Shown one piece after another: positions 11,331-21,736 of a stretch of DNA of 64,000 nucleotides; positions within the stretch are counted from its first letter, which is position 1, and the number at the start of each line of letters is the position of its first letter. This stretch comes from Diphasiastrum complanatum (Eukaryota > Streptophyta > Lycopodiopsida > Lycopodiales > Lycopodiaceae). Below the pieces are notes generated by a model. The model was not told the DNA's origin, did not search any database, and saw only the letters and a program-made list of their open reading frames with translations. The stretch lies in contig CM055102.1 in the NCBI GenBank assembly GCA_029204225.1, positions 23,095,390 through 23,159,389 on the forward strand, given 5' to 3'. A program made the translations under genes and the position numbers.

Positions 11331-12165
11331 AATGAGACTCAATCTTGTAATCAGATCATGTTCTTGAAAGGCCAATTAACTTACCTACAATGGGACGACA
11401 AAGGCCTGAATACATTCGTGCGAAGGATTAAAGATCTGTTTATTTCCTTGTAGAATTCTGGTGCAGAAAATACAATTTCTAAGGGAAAACAGCTTAGTTA
11501 TTTTCTTCGAGCCCTATCCAGGTCATTCCACACAACTCGAATCTTATTGGTAAAAGATATGACAATGACACTTCAAAAAATAATAGACGGAGTTAAAGAG
11601 GAATTAGAAGCTCGTGAACGCTATGACAATAATGGTGATTCTAAAAATGCTCTATTTACTCAAAAGAATAAATCTTCTAAGAAGTCTAAGTTTAAGAGGG
11701 AGTCATCTAAGAAGAATGAGTCTAAGACAAATGAACAACAATCTGGAAAACAACAGAAGAATTCTGGTGATAAGAAGATCTGCAACAGATGTAGAAGGTC
11801 AGGTCACACAGAAGAAAAGTGTTGGTTAAATCCAAAGATTGAATGTATTCATTGTCATAAACGGGATCATACAGTAGTAAACTATTATCAAAATCCTATA
11901 ACAAAAAGGAACAGAATCGAAGCGAACCTTCAGATTCAAACTATGTTGAAGACAAAGCAGAAGGCTCCAGAGCAGCAGAAGACAGGACAACAAGAAACTC
12001 AGCAGCTTGTGTTGGTGCTGATCTATGTTGTTCATCTAATTTAATTCGAGAGGTAGTACTTGATTCGGGAGCAACCTCACATTTTGTTTCTCGAAACAAA
12101 TATTGTCTAAGTACAAGAAGATGAACTATTCAAAATTTATTATACTTGGAGACAATTCTATCTGA
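11331..12165 (+). pseudogene. copia beta2 fragment: gag, two zinc knuckles, start of protease
   Basis: Aligns by eye with beta1 gag from about its residue 100 onward: QLTYLQWDDKGLNTFVRR, RALSRSFHTTRILL. A long open stretch at 11547-12044 ends in two knuckles, CNRCRRSGHTEEKC (intact) and CIHCHKRDHTVVNY, whose last Cys is Tyr. The protease follows with VLDSGATSHFVS in a shifted frame (about 12058), keeping the catalytic DSG. The fragment stops near 12165, where LTR-like DNA starts. No LTR of its own family adjoins. Confidence 0.8.
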
Positions 12166-12935
12166 AATATTTGAGATCGTTAGCATTCAGAACAAGTCTG
12201 CATAAATACATTACTTTCGTGACAGTCTGCAAAAATACTCTAAGTGTCACGACAATCTACAGAAATGAACTATGTTTTCCACAGTGTCACCTTTTTTGTA
12301 TTTTCCCAAAATGCGAAACTAGCATAGTTCAACAGTTTAAACTATTTTGCCACAGTTCAAAGTTCAACCATTTTTAGGGCACCTTCTACTTTCTCGCAAA
12401 ATGCGAAGAGAGAGAAAATTTTTGAAGATCATCTACTTTTAAGAGTTGAACTGTTTTAGGGCACCTTCGGCTTTTTCACAAAATCTTGAAGAGAGAGAAA
12501 AATGTCGAAGGTCATCTACTTTGAACGAGGAATGTTCCCAACCACTTTCCAAATTTGCGAAGTGAGAGAAAGCCACTTCCCTTATAAAGCGAAGTGAGAG
12601 AATTTGCAATGCCCTCATCCACGTCAACATTCCCTATGGGTTGACAGTGTACAGTTGTCACAGAAGCCATATACTTCCAAGTACAATGGCTTACCTAATT
12701 AGGTGACAATCATTTATTGTAAGTAATACACGGATGAAATCTATAAATAGATCTATAATTTATGTTGAATCTGATTTCAATAGTACTACACACAAACCAT
12801 CTCTAATCTCTTCGGTGGACTATACTCTTGTTTTTAGAGTATGAATTAATTTTTAAGATCCTGTTGGGCAATCAGAACGCATAAAGCTATGGTTATTGTT
12901 GATTTCACACGTGTGGATTGTCCACTACATGTACT
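12166..12935 (+). repeat. LTR-like segment with tandem 84-bp repeat
   Basis: Non-coding. Two units of about 84 bp (12361-12443 and 12444-12527) share GTTTTAGGGCACCTTC, AAGAGAGAGAAAA and ATCATCTACTTT. A TATA-like TATAAATAG lies at 12743-12751, followed by about 180 bp ending near GATTTCACA (12900-12908), which resembles an LTR promoter and R-U5 region. There is no partner copy, so the assignment is tentative. Confidence 0.35.
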
Positions 12936-13631
12936 TGTGATCTCCTAAGGTGTGTAGATGCACCAAGATCAAGACTAGATTGATATTCAAGATCAATCTT
13001 AGATCCTATGGCAAAAACACACTACTACATGCATTTAATCACTTCCAACTCTCACTCACACGTGTGGGAAGTATTCAAAAAATATTCTAAGTAAAAACAA
13101 GCTGCACTCCTCGGGTAGAGAGAGAAAAACATCAGGAGCTCTCGGGTAGAGAGAGAAAGCTAGAAATCCAATAACACTCAAAATCCACATAATCACCAAA
13201 TCAATTAGCTTCAAAATGAGGAGTACAATGATACTAGTAGATCCACGAGCTACCACTATGCTTAGCTATGATTGAACCATACTTTGTCACCTCTTAATCC
13301 TATTGGACCATTGATCCATGCACCTCTTAATTCTATTGGACTATATTCAAGCACACCTCAAATTCCTATTGGACCTCATATGGTTCCACCTCTAAATCCT
13401 ATTGGACCTCTTAGAATTCCTCAAAAGAAAGCATTACACTTGTCTACACTCTAATTGGCACAAGTTTAGCCTCTTACTCTATTTTGGCTCAATAGTGGCA
13501 TTACAAGTGGAAATGCATAATTTGCCATCTATGCCATATTTGTTCCTATCAACATCCTACACCTAGATGCTTGATGTAAAAAACATAAGACCCCTATATC
13601 TAACATATATAATCTTTTTCAATTCTTCACA
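12936..13631 (-). repeat. 3' LTR of copia alpha1
   Basis: On - it begins TGTGAAGAATTG, exactly as the LTR at 60370-61070, and directly follows the polypurine tract of alpha1. The other end is TGTGATC at 12936, giving 696 bp, which matches the 684 and 701 bp of the related LTRs. It contains an ACACGTGT G-box palindrome at about 13058-13065. Confidence 0.75.
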
Positions 13632-13646
13632 CTCCTAAAAAATTAT

Positions 13647-15372
13647 CTATGAAGATTTGGGCATTGATCTTGATATAACTCCAAGATTAGATCTATGCTT
13701 GATGAAAGCACTTTTGCTCAAAGGCTTGGTGAGTAGATCGGCAATACAAGAGGACGAGTTGACATGCTCCTCAAATAAGTTTTTATCTCACAAAATGGTG
13801 TGCCACTTCTATGTTCTTGCTTCTTGCATGAAATATGGGATTATTGGCAAGAGCTTGGGCTGAGATGTTATCAAACTTGATCATTAGTAGATCACCTTCT
13901 TTGATGCACTTTAGCTCCATTAGTAACCTCTTGATCCAAGGCACCTCTTTGGTAGTTGTAGTGAGTGCTTTGTACTCGGCCTCACATGAAGAGAGAGATA
14001 TAGTATCTTGCTTTTTGGAAAGCCAAGATATTAGATTGCCTCCAAGAAAGATAGTGTATGCACTAATAGACTTTCGATCCATCTTGTCACTTGCAAAGTC
14101 CGAATCCGAGTAGCCAACAATGGATAGATCTTCACTTTTATAGAGTAGACCATAATCAAAAGATGAAGAGACATATCTTAGAAGCCTCTTGGCCATCTTC
14201 CAATGATGGATCTTAGGATCTTGCATAAATTGACTCAATTTGTGCACACAAAAACTTAGATTGGGCCTAGTAATGGTAAGCCAAATTAAGGAGCCTACAA
14301 GACTCCTAAAAAGTGTGATGTCCTCAAAGGATCTTTCATCACCTTTAGTAGGATCTTTTACAATTTGCTCCATTGGAGTATCTATGCTCTTAGAATTTTC
14401 CATATGGAATTTTTTCAACATAGAGTGAGCATATCTAGATTGACATATAAAGACATGATTTTCATAAAAATCAATTTCTAGGCCTAGAATGTAATGTATC
14501 TCTCCTAGATCTTGCATTTTAAACTCACATACAAGTGCTAGCTTAGTTTCATCAACTAGCTTGATACAACTTCCACAAAGAATAATGTCATCAACATAAA
14601 TTAGAAGAATGACAATATTGCTATTAACAAACTTTAGATACATGGAAGGATCATAGTCACTAAGAGTAAATCCTAGTGAGATAAGAAAAGAATTAAGTCT
14701 TGAATACCATGAACTTGGTGCTTGCTTGAGTCCATAAAGACTTTTGAAGAGCAAGCACACTTTGGACTCATCCTTGATGAATCCTTGAGGTTGTTCCATA
14801 TAGATCTCCTCCTCAAGATAACCATTTAGAAAAGCATTGGATACATCTAATTGGAACACCTTCCACTTGAAGAAACAAGCAAGAGAAATAAGAATTCTTA
14901 TTGTCACCATCTTTGCAATGGCTGCAAAGGTCTCCTCATAATCAAGGCCATGGATTTGAGCAAATCCTTTGGCACATAATCTTGCTTTATGCTTGTTGAT
15001 GGTGCCATCATGATTGAACTTGATCCAAAATACCCACTTGCAACCAATCACATGCTTGTTGGATGGAGGATCCACAAGCTCCCAAGTATTGTTGGTGATC
15101 AATGCATCATACTCTTGCTTCATGGCATCATACCACTCCTTGGTATTGAGTGCCTCTTGTACATTCTTTGGCTCTTCATGAGAGACATAAAAAACATAAT
15201 TAGTGGAATCAAGATCCACTTGTTTGCCTTTGTCAACATATGAGAGCCTCTTAGGCTCGGATCTATCTCTCATGGATCTTCTTGGTGAAAAAATCCGAGG
15301 AGAGTCTTCTTCAAATCTCGACTCCATCACATCATGATTGTCTTCAAAATCAATAATTGGTGATGCATCCAT
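13647..15372 (-). pseudogene. alpha1 reverse transcriptase and RNase H, nearly intact
   Basis: An open frame of 529 codons (15372-13783) covers the end of the integrase linker, all of RT and most of RNase H. RT motifs: NNTWELVDPP, ARLCAKGFAQ, QLDVSNAFLNG, LYGLKQAP and the catalytic YVDD (about 14585-14597). RNase H keeps the acidic residues in YSDSDFA, SCEAEY and KFDNISA. A few-base indel near 13785 shifts the frame; the normal tail with ADLLTKPLSKSAF continues in another frame to TAG at 13647-13649. Only this small lesion separates it from a full C-terminus, so it is younger than the other pol relics here. Confidence 0.9.
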
Positions 15373-16690
15373 AGATTTCTTGATCTCGGCCTCTTCAAAA
15401 GATGAGTGTTGATCTTCATGAAAGACAACATCTCTACTTTCAATAACTTGAGAAGTAGAGAGTATAAAGACTCTCTAGGCCTTCTTGGTGGATGAGTATC
15501 CAACCATGATCCCTTTGCATGCACTAGGATCTCCCTTCTTCCCTCTAAAAACTCTAAGGTGATCAACCTTAGGCTTCTTCAAATATAAGATTTCATATGG
15601 TGACTTTCCTCCAAGAGCTATATGTGGTAGCCTATTGCAAAGATAATTTGCACAATTAATGGCTTCTCCCCAAAAATCTTTGGGCAAAGATGCCTCGATT
15701 CTCATAGATTTTGCACATTCACATAGAGATCTATTATTTCTCTCGGCCACTCCATTTTGAGATGGAGAGTAGGCACAAGAGAACTCTCTTTTGATGCCTT
15801 CAAGCTCACAAAAATCTTGAAATTTATTGGAGAGATATTCACCACCTCCATCACTTCTAAGAGCTTTAATATTGAATGAGAATTGCTTCTTTACATAAGC
15901 TTTGAAAATAAGAAAAATGATCAAACACCATAGATTTAGAAGCAAGAAGATATATCCAAGTGAATCTTGTGAAATCATCAATGAAAGTAACAAAACAAGT
16001 GGCTCCTCCCTTGCTTGTAGTTGATGAGAAATGCACATCCGAGTGGATTAACTCCAAAGGATGCTTGCTTTTGATAGAAGATCTCTAAATGGCTTTTTAT
16101 GAGATTTAGCAATATCACAAGCCTCACAAGGCTTGATCTTCTTGGAGAATGACTTTGGCAAGCCAATAGCTTTGGCTTCTTTGATCATAGAGAGCATGGA
16201 TTTGTAGTTGGGATGTCCCAACCTCCTATGCCATAATTCCTCCATAGAGAGCTTGTTCACAAGAGCAACATTACAAGCATTCACATACTCATTTGGATCT
16301 AGTTTATAGATGCCTCCAAATCTAGATCCTAATGCAAGTATCTCATCATTCTTCTTGATAGTGCAAGTATCAACATTAAATTTTACATCAAGGCCATTAT
16401 CAAGCAATTGGCCAACACTAATAAAATTCTTAGTAAGCTTAGGTACATAAAGAACTTTAGAGAGAGAAAGAACTTTAGAGGATGCAAGCTTCAAGGGAAT
16501 GTTCCCTATGCCTTCAATAGGACATTCAAAATCATTTGCTATTTATATTGATTTCTTGACTCCATCATAAGGTGCAATAGAAGAGAAAGAGTCCTTAGAG
16601 CTACACATATGTGAAGAGGCTCCACTATCAATATACCATAGGCTGTCCTTCTTGAAAGGAGTACATGAGAAACTAGAGATCATAAGAGAT
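15373..16690 (-). pseudogene. alpha1 protease and integrase, broken
   Basis: Protease: WYIDSGASSHMCSS near 16640, catalytic DSG present. A clean stretch at 16494-16048 holds VLYVPKLTKNFISVGQLL and the pre-integrase LWHRRLGHPNYKSM with CEACDIAKSHKKPF. The integrase core is split by a shift near 15890: IHSDVHF and VTFIDDFTRFTW in one frame, RSDGGGEYLS and YSPSQNGVAERNNR in another, so all three DDE residues are visible. A small in-frame loss removes part of the LRVFG.... loop. A stop at 15475-15477 follows. Confidence 0.85.
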
Positions 16691-17420
16691 CCCTCTCCAT
16701 CACTTGCAATAGTGTCTTCCTTCTCATTGGTGATGTTGGCTTGCTTGAGTTGATTCTTCTTCTTGAAGCAATTGGTGGCATAATGGCCTTTCTTGCCACA
16801 ATAAAAGCACTTGATCTTCTTCTTCTTGATCTTGGATGATGAAGCATTAGAGGAATCATCTTCCTCCTCATCTTTGTCTTTGGATTTGACTTTGTCCTTG
16901 CATGAGGATTATTGATGTTGGTTCTTGCTCCTCCCTTTGTGCTTATCCTTGGCAAAGAGAGCTTTGTCATCATTATGAGTGAGAGAGAGCTTGTCCATCC
17001 TCAAGAGCTTGTACTCTTGTCTTGATTATTCTGAAATTAGCACACTTTGGAGAGCCTCCAAACTTGGTAGCTCCTCCTTAATGGCATAGGATTGGACAAG
17101 GTTATCAAATTCACTTCTCAAGCCATTGAGAATGACTTGAACTAGCTCATTTTGATTGATGGAATCACCAATACAAGCAAGTTCTCTATGAATATCTTTT
17201 ACTCTCAAAACATAACTAGATGCACTCTCTTGGCTACTTTGAAAGATTTGATTCCTAAGAGTGAGAAGCCTAGAGGTATTCTTAGCCTCATAGATAGTCT
17301 TGAGACAATCCCAAGCTTCTTTGGTTGTTGTACAAGTACCTATCTACCTCAATATCTCATTAGAGACATTCATCTTAATGTAGTGGAGAGCCATCCTAGC
17401 TCTCTTTTTGTATTTTTGAG
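16691..17420 (-). pseudogene. alpha1 gag (UBN2) with zinc knuckle, N-terminus missing
   Basis: From 17420 on -: ARMALHYIKMNVSNEILR, EAWDCLKTIYEAKNTSRLL, SYVLRVKDIHRELACIGDSI, then a lysine-rich linker and one CX2CX4HX4C knuckle, CFYCGKKGHYATNC (about 16770-16811). It is similar throughout to the gag of alpha2 and alpha3. One or two stops lie at 17028 and near 16910. Confidence 0.8.
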
Positions 17421-17930
17421 CCTTACATCAGAATTAGTCATAAACTGACTGAGAGAGCTTACTGCAAAATCTATGTCTGTGGCCTGGTATAGATCGTGGC
17501 GTACATAAGAGATCCTATAATAGAATGGTAAGGATACTCATGCATTTGTTGCTTCTCATGGATTGTTTGGGGACACTGGTCTTTTGACAATTTGAGACCT
17601 GGTTCCATTGGTGAGAGAGATAACTTGCAATAAATCAGATTATATCTGACTAACATGTTGTAGATGTACCTCTATTGTGTAATGTAAACCAACTTCTGTT
17701 TTCTGTCTCTGTGAATTTGTATACCAAGGCCGAAATGAGCTTCACCCAGATCAGTCATGTCGAATTTGGAAGATAGCATTGTCTTGGCTTCTTTTATCAG
17801 ATTGGTACTGTTGTTGAAAAGCAATGTATCATCAACGTATAAAGTGATAATGATAAAAGACTGCTGCACTACTTTGAAGTAACATGTTGGTATCAAAACA
17901 GCTTCAAATTATCTGTTGAATTCACAATTA
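17421..17930 (-). pseudogene. copia RT fragment, family epsilon, inverted
   Basis: On - it reads KVVQQSFIIITLYVDDTLLF, FDMTDLGEAHFGLGIQIHR, SPMEPGLKLSKDQCP and GSLMYATIYTRP, with YVDD intact. It closely matches the + strand RT at 25266-25740, so it is the same family in opposite orientation. It lies head to head with an epsilon gag that starts at about 17945 on +, and its other end abuts alpha1 gag. Confidence 0.8.
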
Positions 17931-18402
17931 TTACCATTCCTAGATTGTTCCTAGATTTGGTTGATCAATAAATTCAATGGTGATGACTTCCACATGTGGA
18001 AGTTCAAAATGAGGATGGGACTAATCAAAAAAATTATGGGGATAAATCAATGGTTCGATAGCCAAACTAGCTGGAACCTGAATTGTTGCTTGGAAAGCAA
18101 AAATTGACAAAGCATTAGCCATCATATCTCTAAATCTAAAATATTCACAATAGCTCATATAGCAAATTGTTCCACTTCCAAAGAGGCTGGGGACATTTTG
18201 ACTAGTTTGTACGAAACTATAGATGTCACGACTCATCTTTTTCTGAGAAAGAAATTTCTATCACTCAAAATGAGTGAAGGAACTTCAGTTAGCGACCATC
18301 TGAATGATTTTAAAAAAACTACTTACTCAGCTACATGTGATAGGTTCGCTAGTATCAGATGAAGCTAATACACTCTCTACTATCTAGTCTTTCTCTCTCT
18401 TA

Positions 18403-18440
18403 AGCTCAAGAGTATTGCTCTTGAGCAATACTCTTGAGCT
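18403..18440. repeat. 38-bp near-perfect palindrome
   Basis: Two 18-bp arms (18403-18420 and 18423-18440) are exact reverse complements around a 2-base centre. It would form a long hairpin. It lies inside the epsilon gag relic. Confidence 0.9.
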
Positions 18441-18526
18441 ATCTCTACAGAAGCTGAGAGCAAGTTTACTGAGTAGTACTCTTGAGCTGTCTCTATAGAA
18501 GCTTACAACAAGTTTATTGTAGAAAG
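18431..18526 (+). repeat. Two 48-bp tandem units
   Basis: CTCTTGAGCT plus about 38 following bases occur at 18431-18478 and again at 18479-18526 with about 80 percent identity. The right arm of the adjoining palindrome is the start of unit 1, so palindrome and tandem repeat share sequence. Confidence 0.75.
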
Positions 18527-20553
18527 AAATAAAAAGAAAGAGTTTATCTTCATCATCTACCAAGACAGTCACCCTATATTCGAATAAGCACTAGTCCTAG
18601 AGGAAGAAGAATCTAAAGGACAAAAAGAAAAAATCTGAGCAAACCGATTCAAATTAGCAACAACAACACAATAGACAACAAAAAAAGTTGAAGACCGTAA
18701 CTCTTTTGAAAGTACTGCAAGAGAACCAATAACAACATCAAAGGCTATCGAGTTCTTAAACACAACAAAAAAAAAAAAGTTGTAACAAGAAGAAGCAAGT
18801 TTTGATTCGGGTCAGAAACTCCCACGAAGATTCAAAATTGGTGATGATACAAGATCAACGAAATAGAGATAACCTAGCAATGATGCAAGTACCTATTCAA
18901 AGAACTCACAACATTAGATTCAAAGTACATACACGACGGTGACTTAAGCTCTCACAAGATCGAAGGCCAAGGATCAATTCACTTTCAATTTTCAGATGGT
19001 GTTTCTAGGATTCTTTACGGTGTACTTTATGTATCCAAATTAACAAAGAACTTATTGTATATTAGCAATATCATAGATCAAGGCTATACAACTTTGTTTA
19101 ATTCTAGACAATGTACCATCTTGGTTGAAGAATCTAATGAAATTCTCTCTGCAAACAGAGAAGGCCATTTCTATATCTTGAGTCATGAATATGAAATTTT
19201 TACAAATAAGAGTAATTCTAACGCCCAATTATGGAATAAAAGACTTAGGACATTTAAACATGAGATCTATCTTGTAGATCTATCACAATAGTCTAGTCAA
19301 GGACTTAAGCTTAAATGCTATCTCCACGTACATTGAACTATTTGTGAGATGTGCTTACCAGAAAAACAGCCTAGATCAAGATTCCCAAAAGGACAAGCCA
19401 ATAAAGCTAAGTCCATATTTTAATTGATACATTGTGATATATGTGGCCTTATGAGAGAACACCCTCTCTAGGTTCTGCATTGTATTTTATCACTTTTATG
19501 ATGATTACTTGAGATTCACCAAGACAATGTTCATCAAGATCAAGCCTAAGGCATTCAACTAGTTCAAAAAATTCAAGCAGTTTGTTGAGACACAGACTAG
19601 CCGAAGTTGAAGAACCTACTCACAGATTGTCGAGAGAAATATAGGTCAAACAAAATGTTTGACTACATATCTTCATGCAACATACATCATCCATGGACCA
19701 CCAACTACACTCCATAGTAAGATGGAGCAACCAAAAGGAAGAACTGAATATGCTTGAGGCAGCATGAACAATGCCATTGAATGCTCAGCTACACAAGAAA
19801 TTTTGGGCTGAAGTAGTTTCGACAGCTTGCTATCTACAAAACTATTCGATCACCAAAGTAGGTGACTAAAGGACTCCCTTCGAAGCCTATTATGGCTACA
19901 AGATGAGTCTGAAGCACCTTCAAGGATTTGGTTGTCTATGATATGTGTAGATTCCTATTGATTTGAAGAAGAAGCTTGATCTTTTCAACTGCAAAAATAT
20001 CTTTATTGGATACTCATCCTTGCAGAAAGGCTATTGAATTTATGATGTCGAATCAGGTGAATCTCAATCAAATAAGATGTTGTCTTCTTAGAATACAGAT
20101 TCTATGACTTTAAACAGAAGTAGCCAATATAGGAATTTGTTCCAACAACTTCATTCACCATCAATAGGCCTCGACCTATGAATGTTTCGATGACTCTAAT
20201 AAAAATCAAGGATATCTCTCAGTCACGCAAAGCATCAACTCAACAACCGACAATTGTTCAAAATTCTACTCAAATCCGACATAAACCTAATCGATATATC
20301 CCTTAGGCATTCATCAGTCATGATGAACCTATCTTAGTTGTAGAAGCATTGTCAAGTTCAGATGTAGACAACTGGCATAAAACCATGAACGTTGAGTATC
20401 ATTCATTGATGAAGAATAAGATCCGGTGTCTTGTCAAACCTCATCCAAATGCAAAGATCGTCGACACAAAATGGATCTTCAAGGTGAAGCTTAACCTAGA
20501 TAGTTCAATATCCAAATGGAAAGCTTGACTAGTCACTAAAGGCTACAAACAAG

Positions 20554-20832
20554 TGTTGGAGGATGCAAGCTACGCACAAAGTCGTTGCGTCTGAAAAGGC
20601 ACCAAAAAGAGTGCATTTGTCCCATAAGCAAATGGAGACTATAATAGAACCCAAATATAAGCTCATTGTAGACAATGTACCCTTGTCCCCTGGTACCAGT
20701 CCATTTGGGGTCAAAGGGAAATGATGGCGGGTGGCTAGGCGGTGGGGATGGGATCCCGCATGTGGCTCACAGGCGAGCACGACGTGCCACATGGTCTACT
20801 GGACCGTCTTTGCTACTGACAAAACTCTGAGT
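20554..20832 (+). repeat. TRIM left terminal repeat
   Basis: Starts TGTTGGAGGATGC; GC-rich middle around GCGGGTGGC; ends just before the primer-binding site at 20833. Confidence 0.8.
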
Positions 20833-20844
20833 TGGTATCAGAGC
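20833..20844 (+). other. TRIM primer-binding site
   Basis: TGGTATCAGAGC, complementary to the initiator Met-tRNA 3' end, immediately after the left repeat. Confidence 0.8.
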
Positions 20845-20908
20845 AAGTGTTCGTGTCCTAAATGAGCAAGTGGGGGTTTCCTTCACCCTGTGTTCGCTTG
20901 ACTGGGGA

Positions 20909-21188
20909 TGTTGGAAAATGCAAGCTACACACAAAGCGACTGCATCCAAAAAGGCACCAAAAAGAGTGTATTTGTCCCATAAGCAAATGGAGACTATAAC
21001 AGAACCCACATATAAGCTCATTGTAGAAAATGTACCCTTGTCCCCTGGTATTAGACCATTTGGGATCAAAGGGAAATGATGGCGGGTGGCTAAATGGTAG
21101 GGATGGGATTCCGCATGCGGCTCGCAAGCGAGCACGACATGCCATATCATCTACTGGACCGCTCTCCGTTGCTGACTAAACTCTGAGT
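20909..21188 (+). repeat. TRIM right terminal repeat
   Basis: Starts TGTTGGAAAATGC after the purine run and mirrors the left repeat to CTCTGAGT. The next bases, TGGATCAGA, again resemble a primer-binding site, so this repeat could also once have been the left repeat of a neighbouring copy. Confidence 0.75.
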
Positions 21189-21736
21189 GGATCAGAAAGG
21201 ATGAGCATGCAATGGCGATCATCATTTCATCCATCAACAAATAACTACTCATACAAATTGAAGACTATGAAAATAGCCATGCAGCATGGGAAAGACTAAA
21301 GCAGAAGTATGAAGTGAGGAATCTCCCTTCAGTGATGCATCTTCACAATCAGCCGCAATATATATGATGGGATGACAACCAGTTGGATCAGCATGTTGAG
21401 AAGATCGGAACGATCTTCGTTCAGCTCGCTGCATCAGGTCAGGAACACCAGGTCCTAGCACCACACCAGTTGATGTACTTCATGAAGTCTCTACCTACAT
21501 CCTATCAGTCGTTGAGAATGCTCATATTGAGTCTACCAGATATGACATTCGACAAAGCAATCATTCTTGTCACTAATAAGAGACTGATGAGGGACGAAGG
21601 AGAAGGAAATAGTGATTAGGAGAAAGCTCTCTTCACAAAGGGGAAGAAGAAAAAGAAGAAGAACAAGCCCAGATTCAACAAGACAAAGTCTTCAAGCAGA
21701 GGCAGTGATAATCAACAATCTTCTTCATGTGATCAT
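21189..21736 (+). pseudogene. copia gag fragment (UBN2)
   Basis: On + it reads KDEHAMAIIISSIN, then YENSHAAWERLKQKYEVRNLPS, LDQHVEKIGTIFVQLAASGQ, and a lysine-rich run KGKKKKKKNKPRFNK. Stops occur near 21242, 21364 and 21618. It joins tail to tail with the - strand gamma RT at about 21737. It lacks its N-terminus and the zinc knuckle. Confidence 0.75.

Larger units (their letters stand above)
13632..17420 (-). mobile_element. Ty1/copia element alpha1, truncated at its 5' end
   Basis: On - from 17420: gag without its N-terminus, zinc knuckle, protease, integrase, RT, RNase H, a polypurine stretch (complement of 13632-13644) and the 3' LTR. The 5' LTR, primer-binding site and first ~60 gag residues are missing; an unrelated RT fragment adjoins at 17420. 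It is the most complete pol of the alpha family in the window. Confidence 0.85.
17945..20553 (+). pseudogene. copia epsilon, 5' half: gag, protease, integrase, start of RT
   Basis: Gag begins NKFNGDDFHMWKFKMRMGLI (about 17970) and runs to about 18560 with stops. Protease-derived sequence precedes GVLYVSKLTKNLLYIS (about 19020-19060). An open stretch 19055-19291 contains the segment just before the integrase. Integrase pieces lie in changing frames at 19300-20060. RT starts with NWHKTMNVEYHSLMKNKIRC (about 20370) and KIVDTKWIFKVK, ending at GYKQV (20553) where a TRIM element begins. Many stops; a dead copy. Confidence 0.75.
20554..21188 (+). mobile_element. TRIM/SMART-type miniature LTR retrotransposon
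   Basis: Two direct repeats of about 280 bp (20554-20832 and 20909-21188), each starting TGTTGGA, flank only 76 bp of internal DNA. The internal part begins with TGGTATCAGAGC, an initiator Met-tRNA primer-binding site, and ends in a purine run GGGGA before the second repeat. There is no coding capacity. This is the definition of a terminal-repeat retrotransposon in miniature. The repeats are roughly 90 percent identical by eye. The right ends read CTCTGAGT, not the usual CA, and no 5-bp target duplication is seen. It is wedged between an epsilon RT stump and a different gag. Confidence 0.8.

Noticed and set aside
17887-17899. TGGTATCAAAAC, resembling a primer-binding site on + just before the epsilon gag
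   Set aside because: It is the complement of RT codons (LIPTCYF) in the - strand fragment; the next bases do not match the tRNA and no LTR end precedes it.
20529-21150. Several overlapping frames on - within the TRIM repeats
   Set aside because: They repeat in both terminal repeats, match nothing and are explained by the GC-rich repeat sequence.
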